A stretch of 32,770 nucleotides of DNA from an uncultured Rhizobiaceae group bacterium (GCA_938009335.1 CALLHT010000014.1:1-32770), one strand, 5' to 3'; counted from the stretch's first letter, positions 1 through 8,867 are shown. A program made the numbers and translations. The notes: generated from the letters alone by a model not told the origin.

Positions 1-1
1 T

Positions 2-451
2 GCACTTCGTAATAAATCTGATGATGTTCTGAAAGCCCTTGGTCAGTCCGGCGGAATGCTTGGCTTCTCTATGTACCCACATCACTTAAAAGATGGCCCA
101 GACTGCACGCTACAAAGTTTCTGCGATATGATCGCAAAAACGGCAGACCTAATGGGTGTTGATAATATCGGCATTGGAACTGACCTCTGCCAAGATCAAC
201 CGGATAGTGTTGTTGAGTGGATGCGTGTCGGACGCTGGTCGAAAGAAATCGATTATGGCGAGGGTTCAAAAGACAATGCAGGCTTCCCGCCAATGCCCCA
301 ATGGTTCTGCGACAATCGGGACTTTGACAACATAGAGCAAGGGTTAAAGAATACGGGCATGAGCCACTCCGATGTAATGGGCATTATGGGTGAGAATTGG
401 CTTCGATTCTATGACGAGAATTTCGGGCCACTTGGAGGGGTTCGTGACTAA
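2..451 (+). CDS. Membrane dipeptidase (peptidase M19), C-terminal part
   Basis: This is the C-terminal 149 residues of a renal-dipeptidase-type metallopeptidase; the N-terminus lies before the window and the frame is open from base 2. M19 enzymes are zinc TIM-barrel hydrolases that cut dipeptides. The visible part has the late-barrel segment DNIGIGTDL, matching the conserved strand that ends in a metal-site Asp, and a terminal GENWLRFYDE segment matching the family's GxNxLR helix. The ORF-track start at 56 is only an internal Met. The stop overlaps the GTG start of the next gene by 8 bases, so the two are probably co-transcribed and coupled. Family assignment is good. The substrate is unknown, and the metal ligands of the N-terminal half cannot be seen. 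Confidence 0.85.
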   Translation, partial: ALRNKSDDVLKALGQSGGMLGFSMYPHHLKDGPDCTLQSFCDMIAKTADLMGVDNIGIGTDLCQDQPDSVVEWMRVGRWSKEIDYGEGSKDNAGFPPMPQWFCDNRDFDNIEQGLKNTGMSHSDVMGIMGENWLRFYDENFGPLGGVRD

Positions 452-2141
452 GCACAATAGTCTTTTCCCGGATTTTGCAAAGCAGCGTCCGCCTGAACAC
501 GTAATGCGCCTTGAGCGCCTTGGCTCCTTCCACCAGTCGAGATTAAGCTTCATGCGGGTCTTACTCCGTCGTATGAAGCGTGATAATTGGTCGGTTGATC
601 GCCCGATATATGAACTGGACGACAAAGGGGTTGGTATCGTTACCTATCGATGCAAGGGGCCGGATAGAACCTATACTCTTATTGTTTATGCGCATGACTT
701 GCCAGCGGAAAAACGTTCCGATCGCGTCATTGCTGATGCGTGGGACGCAACATTTACCTTATATGACGGAGAACCGAGTTCCGAAGACATTGAACGTTTG
801 TCGAAAAATGTGCCTCTGCAGGAAGCTGGCCGTGTAAGTGAAACCGAGTTTGTTTTGTCACGAGCCAACAAGTCTGTACGTTTGTTCGACTACGTTCGCG
901 ATTGCTTGTCTAAAGGCGAACAACCAGAAGCCGAGCGGTTGGACGAAGTCGGCTATCTGATGCGTACCACCGCAGTATATGGGTCCGGCAAATTTGGAGC
1001 AGCAGATCGATCAAAATGGTCCGGCCGTAATGAATTCCAAGGCTCTTTCCAACCAGAACTCTTAGCGGTTTGGCTCATTCGATGCTTCGCGGCGGATTGG
1101 GTGGAACATATGGCGAAGGTTAAAGGTGGCGACAATGCAGTTCCACTTAACCAACCGTTACGTAGAAGATTGGGTATTGGGAATTCAACCGGCTTAGGGA
1201 TGGCACCATTTCTCATCAAGCACCCTGCCCTAATTCATTCGTGGATTAACGCAAGAGAAGCCGCCTTCGCCACAGTTGCAGACATTGAAACCATTAGCGC
1301 AGAAGACATTGTTACTTTTGAAACGCTTGTGAAACGTGCTCTGCTTAACTCTCAAAACTGGCACTCTCAAAGCGAACTTCAGATTCCAAAAATCGCGGCA
1401 CTTCAGGATGATCTAAAAAAGCTGATTGACGTTATTGGTACCGATATTCTGCAATCTTCTTATCCATGGAAAGCCCTTTCCCGATGGACAGAAGAAAATT
1501 TGAGCCTTGAAGGTCAAGAGCAAACCGTATCTTTGGTAATCGAACCGTATGGCGACTTGGTCGATGGTTTTGCCGAGACCATGTCAGCAGATGAACAAAG
1601 TGCTTTTCGCATTAACGGCAGCCGAACCGTCGAACAGGTTTTGCAATCCATTCACAAGCATTACGGGTGGGCAAAGGCCATCGCCTTTGATTCAAAATCT
1701 GCACAAGCGCGTGTTTGGTATGTGTCAGAAGAAAAACTCGAGCCACGTCTTGGCGAGCGTTTTGAAGAAGACATAGAGCCGTATGAGCAAGCTCTTTCCC
1801 CCGCCAGAGATGCAATGCGTTTGCGCTTTACGCTGCTTAATCAAAAACCGGATGAAACCATGGCTATGTTCTTGCTCAGGCATCCTGAGCATAGGCATGT
1901 TGTCAGGCGGCTTCAAATTTTGGATGAGGCCCCTTACGGCGAGATTCGCGACAACACAATCGATGAGAAGATGCTTCCTATTGATTTGCTGCGCTGTAAG
2001 CTTTCATTTTTCGGGGCTACAAAATTCGATCCAAGATCGGATCGGTGGGTCCGCATTACGATGTATCAGCACGCCCCTTACCCTGATGAATTGGATACAC
2101 TTAACCCGGACGACTGTTTTCTCCCGAGGCTTGAGAAATGA
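444..2141 (+). CDS. Conserved hypothetical protein, 565 aa
   Basis: I do not recognise a domain with a known function. I place the start at GTG 444 rather than ATG 390, because 390 lies deep inside the dipeptidase gene while 444 follows a good ribosome-binding site (GGAGGGG). The protein appears soluble: there is no signal peptide or membrane segment. It has an Arg-rich beginning (FMRVLLRRMKRDNW) and a Gly-rich central stretch (GIGNSTGLGMAPF) that could be a ligand loop. It ends in an ATGA overlap with the DUF3726-like gene. Coupling to both neighbours suggests that the three products act together, perhaps in turnover of a peptide or amide substrate. That is inference from context only. Confidence 0.75.
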   Translation: MTKHNSLFPDFAKQRPPEHVMRLERLGSFHQSRLSFMRVLLRRMKRDNWSVDRPIYELDDKGVGIVTYRCKGPDRTYTLIVYAHDLPAEKRSDRVIADAWDATFTLYDGEPSSEDIERLSKNVPLQEAGRVSETEFVLSRANKSVRLFDYVRDCLSKGEQPEAERLDEVGYLMRTTAVYGSGKFGAADRSKWSGRNEFQGSFQPELLAVWLIRCFAADWVEHMAKVKGGDNAVPLNQPLRRRLGIGNSTGLGMAPFLIKHPALIHSWINAREAAFATVADIETISAEDIVTFETLVKRALLNSQNWHSQSELQIPKIAALQDDLKKLIDVIGTDILQSSYPWKALSRWTEENLSLEGQEQTVSLVIEPYGDLVDGFAETMSADEQSAFRINGSRTVEQVLQSIHKHYGWAKAIAFDSKSAQARVWYVSEEKLEPRLGERFEEDIEPYEQALSPARDAMRLRFTLLNQKPDETMAMFLLRHPEHRHVVRRLQILDEAPYGEIRDNTIDEKMLPIDLLRCKLSFFGATKFDPRSDRWVRITMYQHAPYPDELDTLNPDDCFLPRLEK

Positions 2142-2725
2142 CTTGGTCTTTGGGCGAAACACAGGATCTTGCGACGCGAGCGTCAAAGGGTGCAGGGCTC
2201 CCATGGGGCTTGGCGGAAGAAGCATCGTTTGCGGTAAAGTGGCTTGAGCAGCGCGACCTTCCAGGGGTTGAAGCGCTGGCGAAATATCTTGAGGCCATCG
2301 GGCAACCCAACGACTATCACGCCGGCTTTTGCCCGATTGGAAACGGAAGTTGGATTTCGGATTCTAGTAGTTGGCTTGGTAGTTTTCCACTTGAAGTAAG
2401 GCAGCCCGTACTACTTGTTCCTTTTATAGCGCAGGTTATCAAACAAAATAGTTTGGTGCTAAGCTGGTCCGGCAACAGGGTCTTATTATCTGCCAATGAC
2501 GCAACGATTGCCGACCAAAGTGCTTTGATCGGTCAATCGATTGAACATTGTGAAATGACGGTTAGTCCGGAAGCGACAAAAGAAACGCCACGAAGGGAGC
2601 GCATTCCAGAAGATCGTCAAGAATCGATCAACATTCTTCTCGAGTTTGCTCAGCGCACATATGCTCCCGCCAGTGAGATGTCTCGCCTAATGGGAGCAGG
2701 CGCGGGTGTAAACGATAATGATTAA
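2138..2725 (+). CDS. DUF3726-like protein
   Basis: This 195-aa protein resembles DUF3726 proteins: the N-terminus has the pattern (L)ATRASKGAGLPWGLAEEA followed by a helix around VKWLEQRDLPGVEAL, which I recall as the hallmark of that family. No function is established. The central part is beta-rich (GNRVLLSANDATIADQ) and the tail is charged. There is no signal peptide or transmembrane segment. Its ATG overlaps the upstream TGA (ATGA), which implies translational coupling to the 565-aa protein. It ends only 7 bases from the convergent lipoprotein gene. The family match is from memory and moderately sure. Confidence 0.7.
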   Translation: MTWSLGETQDLATRASKGAGLPWGLAEEASFAVKWLEQRDLPGVEALAKYLEAIGQPNDYHAGFCPIGNGSWISDSSSWLGSFPLEVRQPVLLVPFIAQVIKQNSLVLSWSGNRVLLSANDATIADQSALIGQSIEHCEMTVSPEATKETPRRERIPEDRQESINILLEFAQRTYAPASEMSRLMGAGAGVNDND

Positions 2726-2732
2726 GTTCGAA

Positions 2733-3344
2733 TTACTGCGTTGCAGCGCCTTCTGGTGGGCCTTCGTCAAAGCCAACGTAAATTACAAGATTTTCCTTGT
2801 CGGGTGCGGGGAGGAAAATATTGCCATCCACAAAGCTAAATTTAGCGGTGCTGCCACCTTCGGGAATTGAGACAGGTACCTGATGAAGCTGTGAATATAG
2901 AACGTCTTTAGTTGTCGTAACCACAGCCACGCGGATCGGGGTATCGATGGTTCCCGTTGCCCCGGTTGGTCCGTTGATCACACGCCCTTTGATACCAACG
3001 CGAATGTTAAGCTGGTCGCCACTATAGTTGCATTCTCTAGCAACCTCGCGAACCGTTGCTTGATATCGAAGTGAACTAAGCGCGCCGGGATCATCCTTGG
3101 AAACCCCATTTTCGAACGTTCGATAGGTTTCAGTACCAGCCCGAATTACGGTTTTCGGACAAAAAGCCCGCAAGTCTTTCGACTTATCAGCCTCTCCAAT
3201 TTTCAATTGTTGCCCCGGTTCGAGATCTTTCACGAGTTCGGTTGTACTCGGGCCTCCGGTGCCAGCGGAATTACACCCTGCCAGTGCAGTCAGGCCTAAA
3301 ACCGCCATTCCGATTTGGAATTTCCCAATTTGATTGAAGCCCAT
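2733..3344 (-). CDS. Putative outer-membrane lipoprotein, hypothetical
   Basis: The 203-aa product starts with a lipoprotein signal peptide: basic MGFNQIGK, a hydrophobic core, then the lipobox LAGC with the lipidated Cys at about residue 24. The mature protein is Gly/Ser-rich at first, then forms a probable single beta-rich domain with two further Cys (in FCPKT and RECNYSG) that could make a disulfide. I do not recognise the domain. The GIKGRVINGPTGATG and VPVSIPEGGS segments look like beta-sandwich strands. It is likely anchored in the outer membrane. It is transcribed alone, convergent to the dipeptidase operon and divergent from thrC. Confidence 0.75.
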   Translation of the reverse strand: MGFNQIGKFQIGMAVLGLTALAGCNSAGTGGPSTTELVKDLEPGQQLKIGEADKSKDLRAFCPKTVIRAGTETYRTFENGVSKDDPGALSSLRYQATVREVARECNYSGDQLNIRVGIKGRVINGPTGATGTIDTPIRVAVVTTTKDVLYSQLHQVPVSIPEGGSTAKFSFVDGNIFLPAPDKENLVIYVGFDEGPPEGAATQ

Positions 3345-3369
3345 GTCCCGTACTCACCTAGCATCTCTT

Positions 3370-3387
3370 GGGGTCTCGCCCCTTTTT
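3370..3387 (+). terminator. Short GC hairpin with T-run (weak terminator-like element)
   Basis: GGGG-TCTCG-CCCC is followed directly by TTTTT in the gap between the divergent lipoprotein and thrC genes. On the plus strand this looks like a minimal intrinsic terminator. However, the stem is only four pairs, and it lies upstream of thrC rather than after a plus-strand gene. It may be chance or a leader element. Confidence 0.25.
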
Positions 3388-3473
3388 CATTGCAACAATA
3401 CCTTATAAGTGTCTAAAAGACGGCGATCAAATGGTTTACACCTAAAAACTCACTCAATTCTTCTGGCGCACCC

Positions 3474-4877
3474 ATGAAATATGTCAGCACCCGTGGTTTA
3501 GCACCCATTCTAGGCTTCAAAGATGTCCTTCTGTCAGGCCTTGCCCGCGATGGCGGTTTGTATGTTCCTGAAACTTGGCCGGAACTTTCAGCCGAAACAA
3601 TCGCAGAGATGGTAGGTCAACCCTATGCAGAAGTTGCGAAGACAGTGCTGTTTCCGTTTGTCGAAGGGGAAATAGAAAAATCTGCCTTCGACACAATGGT
3701 GGATGAGGCTTATGCCAGTTTTCATCATCCAGCGGTCGCTCCAATGGTTCAGCTTAATGAAAACCATTGGTTGCTGGAATTGTTCCACGGCCCCACACTT
3801 GCGTTTAAAGATGTTGCAATGCAGCTACTTGCCCGGTTGATGGATCACGTATTGGCTGAGCGTGGACAAAAAGCAACGATTGTGGGCGCGACTTCGGGCG
3901 ATACCGGAAGTGCTGCCATTGAAGCGTTCAAGGGTCGTGAAAATACAGACATCTTCATTCTGTTTCCGAATGGAAAAGTATCACCCGTACAGCAGCGTCA
4001 AATGACAACCGTTCCCGATGCAAATGTACATTGCCTGGCCATAGATGGCGATTTTGATGCGTGCCAAGCGATTGTCAAAGACATGTTTAACAATCTTGAG
4101 TTCAGAGACCGGCTTCAACTTTCGGGGGTAAACTCTATAAACTGGGCGCGGATTATGGCTCAGATTGTGTATTACTTCACGGCTGCTGTTAGCCTAGGGG
4201 CACCCGGTCGCAAGGTATCTTTCACGGTTCCGACCGGAAACTTTGGCGATATTTTCGCAGGCTATGTTGCCAAACGCATGGGGCTGCCTATTGAGAATCT
4301 TGTGATCGCAACAAACCGGAATGATATTTTGACCCGCACACTGGCAACTTCGCGATATGAGAAAGCAGAGACTGCTCCCACGATTTCGCCATCGATGGAT
4401 ATTCAGGTTTCCTCCAACTTCGAACGGTTGTTGTATGATGCTGGCGAGCGTGATGCAGAGGTTGTTAGAAATCAGATGGAAAGCTTGAAACAGTCAGGGT
4501 CATTCTCCATCAATGAGACAACCATGAATAATATTCTAGCAGAGTTTTCTGCAGGTGCTTGCGATGAAGATCAAACTGCAGGCCAGATCAATCAGACGAT
4601 GGAGGCTTGTGGCTATCTAGTGGACCCGCATACAGCCGTAGGTATTCATGTTGCTGAGCAACACCTAGAATCTAAAACGCCGATGATCACACTCGCAACG
4701 GCCCACCCGGCAAAATTTCCTACAGCAGTTGAAGCAGCAAGCGGAGAATATCCTGAACTTCCTGCACGCATGGGCGATATGATGACCCGTAAAGAACGCT
4801 TTCATGTTTTACCAAATGATGTCTCAGAAGTGGAAGCCTTCATTGAAAAGCATTCACGCGCGTCAACCAATTCGTGA
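3474..4877 (+). CDS. thrC: Threonine synthase
   Basis: Converts O-phosphohomoserine to L-threonine with PLP, the last step of threonine synthesis in the cytoplasm. The 467-aa length fits the longer (class with N-terminal domain) threonine synthases. The start MKYVSTRG and the N-terminal domain motif RDGGLYVPE are typical. The PLP lysine lies in HGPTLAFKD (Lys112), the phosphate-binding loop is ATSGDTGSAA, and PTGNFGDIFAGY follows further on. It is followed after 56 bases by the M16 peptidase gene, an order I know from Hyphomicrobiales chromosomes. The upstream gap holds no strong promoter that I can see. Confidence 0.97.
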   Translation: MKYVSTRGLAPILGFKDVLLSGLARDGGLYVPETWPELSAETIAEMVGQPYAEVAKTVLFPFVEGEIEKSAFDTMVDEAYASFHHPAVAPMVQLNENHWLLELFHGPTLAFKDVAMQLLARLMDHVLAERGQKATIVGATSGDTGSAAIEAFKGRENTDIFILFPNGKVSPVQQRQMTTVPDANVHCLAIDGDFDACQAIVKDMFNNLEFRDRLQLSGVNSINWARIMAQIVYYFTAAVSLGAPGRKVSFTVPTGNFGDIFAGYVAKRMGLPIENLVIATNRNDILTRTLATSRYEKAETAPTISPSMDIQVSSNFERLLYDAGERDAEVVRNQMESLKQSGSFSINETTMNNILAEFSAGACDEDQTAGQINQTMEACGYLVDPHTAVGIHVAEQHLESKTPMITLATAHPAKFPTAVEAASGEYPELPARMGDMMTRKERFHVLPNDVSEVEAFIEKHSRASTNS

Positions 4878-4933
4878 TGATGAATAAAAAACGCTTCGTG
4901 ACAAAAAGATGACAGCCAATTAGTGTTCCAGCC

Positions 4934-6217
4934 ATGAGTATCAATATAACAAAACTTGCAAATGGATTGACGGTCATCACCGACCCAATGCCTCATCTAG
5001 AGAGTGCTGCATTAGGTGTTTGGGTAAAGGCTGGCTCCCGCAATGAAAATGAAAATCAGCATGGCATTGCGCACCTCCTTGAGCATATGGCGTTTAAAGG
5101 AACGAAGCGTCGTTCCGCACTTCAGATCGCCGAAGAGATCGAGAATGTGGGGGGAGAACTTAACGCTGCGACCAGTGTAGAAACCACAGCTTACTATGCA
5201 CGCGTGTTGAAGAATGAAGTCTCACGAGGCGCAGACATTCTGTATGATATCCTAGCCAACTCTACGTTTGATGAAGCAGAGCTGTCTCGCGAGAAACATG
5301 TGATCTTGCAGGAGATTGGCGCAGCACAAGATACACCAGATGATCTTGTTTTTGATCATTTCCAAAATACAGCATTTGGTAGCCAGCCGATTGGCCGCCC
5401 TATCCTTGGAACGCCGGACACTGTGAATGGATTTTCTGCAGCCGAGATACGCTCCTACCTCGATCAACATTATCACGGCCCAAACATGGTTCTTTGTGCT
5501 GCCGGTGCGGTTGATCATGATGCTTTGGTGAAGCAAGCAGAAGATACATACAGCTCTTTTCCTAACGCGCCGGTGGAGGAAGCCCGTGAAGCATCCTATA
5601 TCGGCGGCGAATGCATGATCGATGACGACTATCATGAGGTGCAAATGATCCTCGGTTTTGAGGGTCGTGCATATCATGTGAAAGATTTTTATGCTTCCCA
5701 ACTCCTGTCCATGATTTTGGGCGGCGGCATGTCTTCTAGGCTTTTCCAAGAAGTTCGCGAGAGGCATGGCTTGTGCTATTCAGTATCCTCATTCCATTGG
5801 GGCTTTTCGGATACTGGTATTTTTGGAATCCATTCGGCAACCGGTCCTGAAGACCTTAAAGAACTCGTCGAAGTAATCGTCCATGAGCTTCAGCGTGCCA
5901 GCGAAGATATCGTACAGGAAGAGTTGGATCGCGCTCGTGCACAAATCCGATCTGGTCTCTTGATGGCTCAGGAGAGCCCCGCCTCGCGAGCGGGTCAAAT
6001 AGCGCGTCAGATATTGCTGTTTGGCAGGCAAATCCCCAATGACGAATTAATGGAAAGATTGGATGCTTTATCCGTAGAACGCATTCGTGATCTGGCCGGA
6101 AGAATATTCCACGAATCAAAGCCGACCCTTACTGCCGTGGGACCGGTGGGGCCATTGCCCAAACTGGATGAAATTCGAGACATGCTGGGCATAACCGACA
6201 AACAAGCAGCCGAGTAA
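4934..6217 (+). CDS. M16 family zinc metallopeptidase (processing-peptidase-like)
   Basis: This 427-aa protein belongs to the pitrilysin/insulinase clan (M16), in the group related to the beta subunit of the mitochondrial processing peptidase. The inverted zinc motif HxxEH is HLLEH (His47, Glu50, His51), in the usual context GIAHLLEHMAFKGT. The downstream Glu ligand region is HVILQEI, and the C-terminal half shows the inactive-repeat signature GGGMSSRLFQEVRE. There is no signal peptide, so it is probably cytoplasmic. It sits between thrC and a GNAT gene (9-base gap to the latter), which suggests an operon. Its substrate is unknown. Confidence 0.93.
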   Translation: MSINITKLANGLTVITDPMPHLESAALGVWVKAGSRNENENQHGIAHLLEHMAFKGTKRRSALQIAEEIENVGGELNAATSVETTAYYARVLKNEVSRGADILYDILANSTFDEAELSREKHVILQEIGAAQDTPDDLVFDHFQNTAFGSQPIGRPILGTPDTVNGFSAAEIRSYLDQHYHGPNMVLCAAGAVDHDALVKQAEDTYSSFPNAPVEEAREASYIGGECMIDDDYHEVQMILGFEGRAYHVKDFYASQLLSMILGGGMSSRLFQEVRERHGLCYSVSSFHWGFSDTGIFGIHSATGPEDLKELVEVIVHELQRASEDIVQEELDRARAQIRSGLLMAQESPASRAGQIARQILLFGRQIPNDELMERLDALSVERIRDLAGRIFHESKPTLTAVGPVGPLPKLDEIRDMLGITDKQAAE

Positions 6218-6226
6218 TTACTGAAG

Positions 6227-6808
6227 ATGCGGCTATTAACCCGACTATTGCGGCAAGCCATCGATGTTCCAAATTCCGATCTTGTTTTGGAGCCTCCAAA
6301 TTCCGGTCACTACGAGCGGTGGGTAAAGGTTCGCAATGAAAGCCAGGAGTTTCTGCGCCCTTGGGAGCCAAGCTGGGCGGACGATGATCTAACTGCGGTT
6401 GGTTTCAAACGAAGATTGTCGGCATATCAAAGGCATCGGCAAAGTGGTTGGGGTCGCACTTTTTTTCTTCTCAATAAAGAAACGAACGCTCTGCTGGGTG
6501 GTGCGAGTTTGACGCGTATTCGCTACGAAAACTCCCAGTCGGCTACGCTTGGATATTGGATGGGTATGCATGAGGCCGGAAAGGGCCATATGCGAAAGGC
6601 AGTTCCTGCAATTCTGTCTTATGCGTTTCATTCACTGCGTTTGGAACGTGTGGAAGCAGCGACACTTCCCAGTAACGAACGTTCAAAACATCTGCTTACC
6701 AATTGCGGGTTTGTGGAAGAAGGGTATGTTCGCGAGTATCTGGAGATCAACGGCAAACGTGAAGATCATTTGCTGTTCTCAATATTAAAGTCAGACTTTC
6801 AGGATTAA
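6227..6808 (+). CDS. GNAT N-acetyltransferase, RimJ/RimL-like
   Basis: The 193-aa protein fits the RimJ/RimL branch of GNAT acetyltransferases, which move an acetyl group from acetyl-CoA, often to the N-terminus of a ribosomal protein. The N-terminal part has the FLRPWEPSW segment typical of RimJ. The core shows GYWMGMHEAGKGHMRKAV as the acetyl-CoA pyrophosphate loop, and the family's late motif NERSKHLLTNCGFVEEGYVRE. It follows the M16 gene after 9 bases. Its stop codon lies inside a 20-bp tandem duplication (see repeat). The exact substrate cannot be deduced. Confidence 0.9.
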   Translation: MRLLTRLLRQAIDVPNSDLVLEPPNSGHYERWVKVRNESQEFLRPWEPSWADDDLTAVGFKRRLSAYQRHRQSGWGRTFFLLNKETNALLGGASLTRIRYENSQSATLGYWMGMHEAGKGHMRKAVPAILSYAFHSLRLERVEAATLPSNERSKHLLTNCGFVEEGYVREYLEINGKREDHLLFSILKSDFQD

Positions 6809-6823
6809 AGTCAGACTTTCAGG
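6784..6823. repeat. 20-bp perfect tandem duplication forming a hairpin between convergent genes
   Basis: ATTAAAGTCAGACTTTCAGG occurs twice in immediate succession. Each unit holds the near-palindrome AAAGTCAGACTTT, so copy 1 can pair with copy 2 in a 13-position stem with one A-A mismatch and a 7-base loop (CAGGATT). It spans the GNAT stop codon and ends one base before the stop of the convergent VWA gene. It is a plausible bidirectional transcript end, although the T-run is short. Confidence 0.85.
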
Positions 6824-6824
6824 C

Positions 6825-8009
6825 TTAATGCGACAGCTCTTTTAGACCTTGATCCAAACCAGCGAGCGTCATTGGAAACATGCGCCCGCCAAACAGTTTG
6901 TGGATCATTTGCGTAGATTGCGTATACCGCCAAACTTTCTCTGAAACCGGATTAAGCCAGATCGCACTCCGCCAATGGTCTGTCAAACGGCGCAGCCACA
7001 CTTCACCGGATTCTTCATTCCAATGTTCCACAGAGCCGCCCGGATAAACGATCTCATAGGGGCTCATAGCGGCATCGCCTACGAATATTGCCTTGTAATC
7101 AGAACCGTAGGTATGCAGCACATCCCAAGTAGACATGCGTTCGGTATGACGGCGCTTGTTATCTTTCCAAACGCCTTCATACGGGCAGTTGTGAAAATAG
7201 AAATACTCGAGATTTTTGAGTTCCATGCGCGCGGCAGAAAATAGTTCCTCGACGAGCCTCACATGGTCATCCATCGAACCACCGATATCCAGGAATAGAA
7301 GCACCTTAACCGCGTTTCTGCGTTCCGGTCTGGTTTTTACGTCCAGATAGCCGTTTTCTGCCGTTGCTCGGATCGTGCCGTTCAGATCCAGTTCTTCATC
7401 CGCGCCATCGCGCACCCAACGACGCAAGCGCTTTAGTGCAACTTTGATATTGCGAGTGCCCAACTCGATAGAATCATCCAGGTTTTTGAACTCGCGTTTG
7501 TCCCAAACTTTTACTGCACGACGATGGCGGCTTTCATGCTGGCCGATACGCACGCCTTCTGGATTGTAACCGTATGCCCCAAAGGGTGATGTACCAGCGG
7601 TGCCGATCATCTTTGATCCGCCCTGATGGCGTTTGTGCTGCTCTTCCAGACGCTTTTTCAACGTCTCCATCAGTTTTTCCCAACCACCCATCGCTTCAAT
7701 GGCTTTTTTGTCCTCTTCCGAGAGGTTTTTCTCGGCCAATTTCTTGAGCCATTCTTCAGGAAGTTCGACCTGATCAACCCCTGAGGTTCCGCCAACCCGC
7801 TCAACCCCTTTGAAAGCCTCTGAAAACACTTGATCAAACCGATCAAGATGGCGTTCGTCTTTTACCAAAGCAGAGCGGGAGAGATAATAAAACGCCTCAA
7901 CATCATAGGTAACCAGGCCTTGTTCCAGTGCTTCAAGCATCGTCAAATACTCGCGCAAGGTAACAGGAATTTTAGCTTCTTTGAGCTGAAGGAAGAATGG
8001 TAGAAACAT
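6825..8009 (-). CDS. VWA domain-containing CoxE-like protein
   Basis: The 394-aa protein matches the CoxE-like VWA family. The start MFLPFFLQLKEAKIPVTLREY and the acidic/basic middle part are characteristic. The C-terminal VWA domain has a MIDAS-like motif DIGGSMDD (DxGxS form) after VLLFLD. CoxE-like proteins usually work with a MoxR-type AAA+ ATPase in metal-centre insertion or complex assembly; no such ATPase is in this window. It lies 27 bases downstream of the TauD-like gene on the same strand, so it may be read from the same transcript. The substrate complex is unknown. Confidence 0.9.
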   Translation of the reverse strand: MFLPFFLQLKEAKIPVTLREYLTMLEALEQGLVTYDVEAFYYLSRSALVKDERHLDRFDQVFSEAFKGVERVGGTSGVDQVELPEEWLKKLAEKNLSEEDKKAIEAMGGWEKLMETLKKRLEEQHKRHQGGSKMIGTAGTSPFGAYGYNPEGVRIGQHESRHRRAVKVWDKREFKNLDDSIELGTRNIKVALKRLRRWVRDGADEELDLNGTIRATAENGYLDVKTRPERRNAVKVLLFLDIGGSMDDHVRLVEELFSAARMELKNLEYFYFHNCPYEGVWKDNKRRHTERMSTWDVLHTYGSDYKAIFVGDAAMSPYEIVYPGGSVEHWNEESGEVWLRRLTDHWRSAIWLNPVSEKVWRYTQSTQMIHKLFGGRMFPMTLAGLDQGLKELSH

Positions 8010-8036
8010 TAACCCTACTTAGCGTGAAAACTGATC

Positions 8037-8864
8037 TCAGGAAAGGGGAACGCCTTCGATCGTGATACGATGCATAAGCCGTCGCTCACCTGGATAATCA
8101 TTCATTGCCATGTGCTGGGTGGCTCGGTTGTCCCAGATGGCCAGCGTCCCAGCCTCCCAACGCAACCTGCAAGTAAAGTCTGCTCTTGAGCAATGCGCGT
8201 AAAGCTGATTGAGCAGAGGTTGCGATTCTTCTCTGGTCCAGCCTTCAAAATGCGTTGTGAAATCGCCGTTCACGTATAGGCACTTCTTGCCAGAAAGAGG
8301 ATGCGAAATGACAACCGGATGCAAAGCGTCCTGCGTCGCGGCAGCCTCATTGCCAAGTCGGCCATCTTGATGAGCCTCTTCATCTGCCAATGATGCACCA
8401 AAAGCGTGACGCGAAGAATGCCAAGCCTTCATGTTTTCCAATGTTCGCTTCATGCCGTCTGATAGTGCCAAATAAGCTGCATGTTGAGATGCGAAACATG
8501 TATCACCACCCACATCAGGCACTTCCTTCGCATAAAGCATGGAGCACATGGCCGGCGCTTTGTCATACGAATGATCCGTGTGCCATGTTTCCCCAATGGC
8601 AGAGGTTTGATCTGCTTCTTTCAAGACAGTCGCAATTTCCGGATAGCCGTCAACCGGTTTGAAAAAACGGTTCACATTGATCTCACCCCAAGTCCGGGCA
8701 AACGACAAATGATCCTCAGGGGTCAATTCAAGACCGCGGATTGCAATCACAGAATGCTCGACAAACGCAGCATTGATGGTTTCAAGATCTGATTCCGAAT
8801 CCAGGTTGGCACCGAAAATTTCGGCGCCTATGTTCGGAGTGATGGGGCGAATTTCGATACTCAT
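8037..8864 (-). CDS. TauD/TfdA family Fe(II)/2-oxoglutarate dioxygenase
   Basis: The 275-aa length and motifs fit the alpha-ketoglutarate-dependent taurine/2,4-D dioxygenase family. Iron ligands are His95 and Asp97 in WHTDHSYDKAP and His251 in ATQHMAMNDY. Arg262 (2-oxoglutarate carboxylate) and Arg266 appear in RRLMHR, the same spacing as Arg266/Arg270 of E. coli TauD, where the second Arg binds the sulfonate. An anionic substrate is therefore likely, but taurine is not proven: no tauABC or sulfonate genes lie nearby. It starts 3 bases after the Doc-like toxin stop and seems to have no promoter of its own. Confidence 0.9.
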   Translation of the reverse strand: MSIEIRPITPNIGAEIFGANLDSESDLETINAAFVEHSVIAIRGLELTPEDHLSFARTWGEINVNRFFKPVDGYPEIATVLKEADQTSAIGETWHTDHSYDKAPAMCSMLYAKEVPDVGGDTCFASQHAAYLALSDGMKRTLENMKAWHSSRHAFGASLADEEAHQDGRLGNEAAATQDALHPVVISHPLSGKKCLYVNGDFTTHFEGWTREESQPLLNQLYAHCSRADFTCRLRWEAGTLAIWDNRATQHMAMNDYPGERRLMHRITIEGVPLS

Positions 8865-8867
8865 GCT

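Noticed and set aside
1783-2247. 154-aa plus-strand ORF
   Set aside because: Out of frame with the 565-aa and DUF3726 genes and overlapping both; Cys/Leu-rich shadow.
5252-5767. 171-aa minus-strand ORF
   Set aside because: It lies wholly within the M16 peptidase gene on the opposite strand, shows no recognisable domain, and its odd composition is typical of a shadow frame.
8037-8864. Naming the dioxygenase tauD
   Set aside because: The metal and anion-binding residues fit, but no taurine transporter or sulfonate gene is nearby and related dioxygenases use many acids; only the family is supported.
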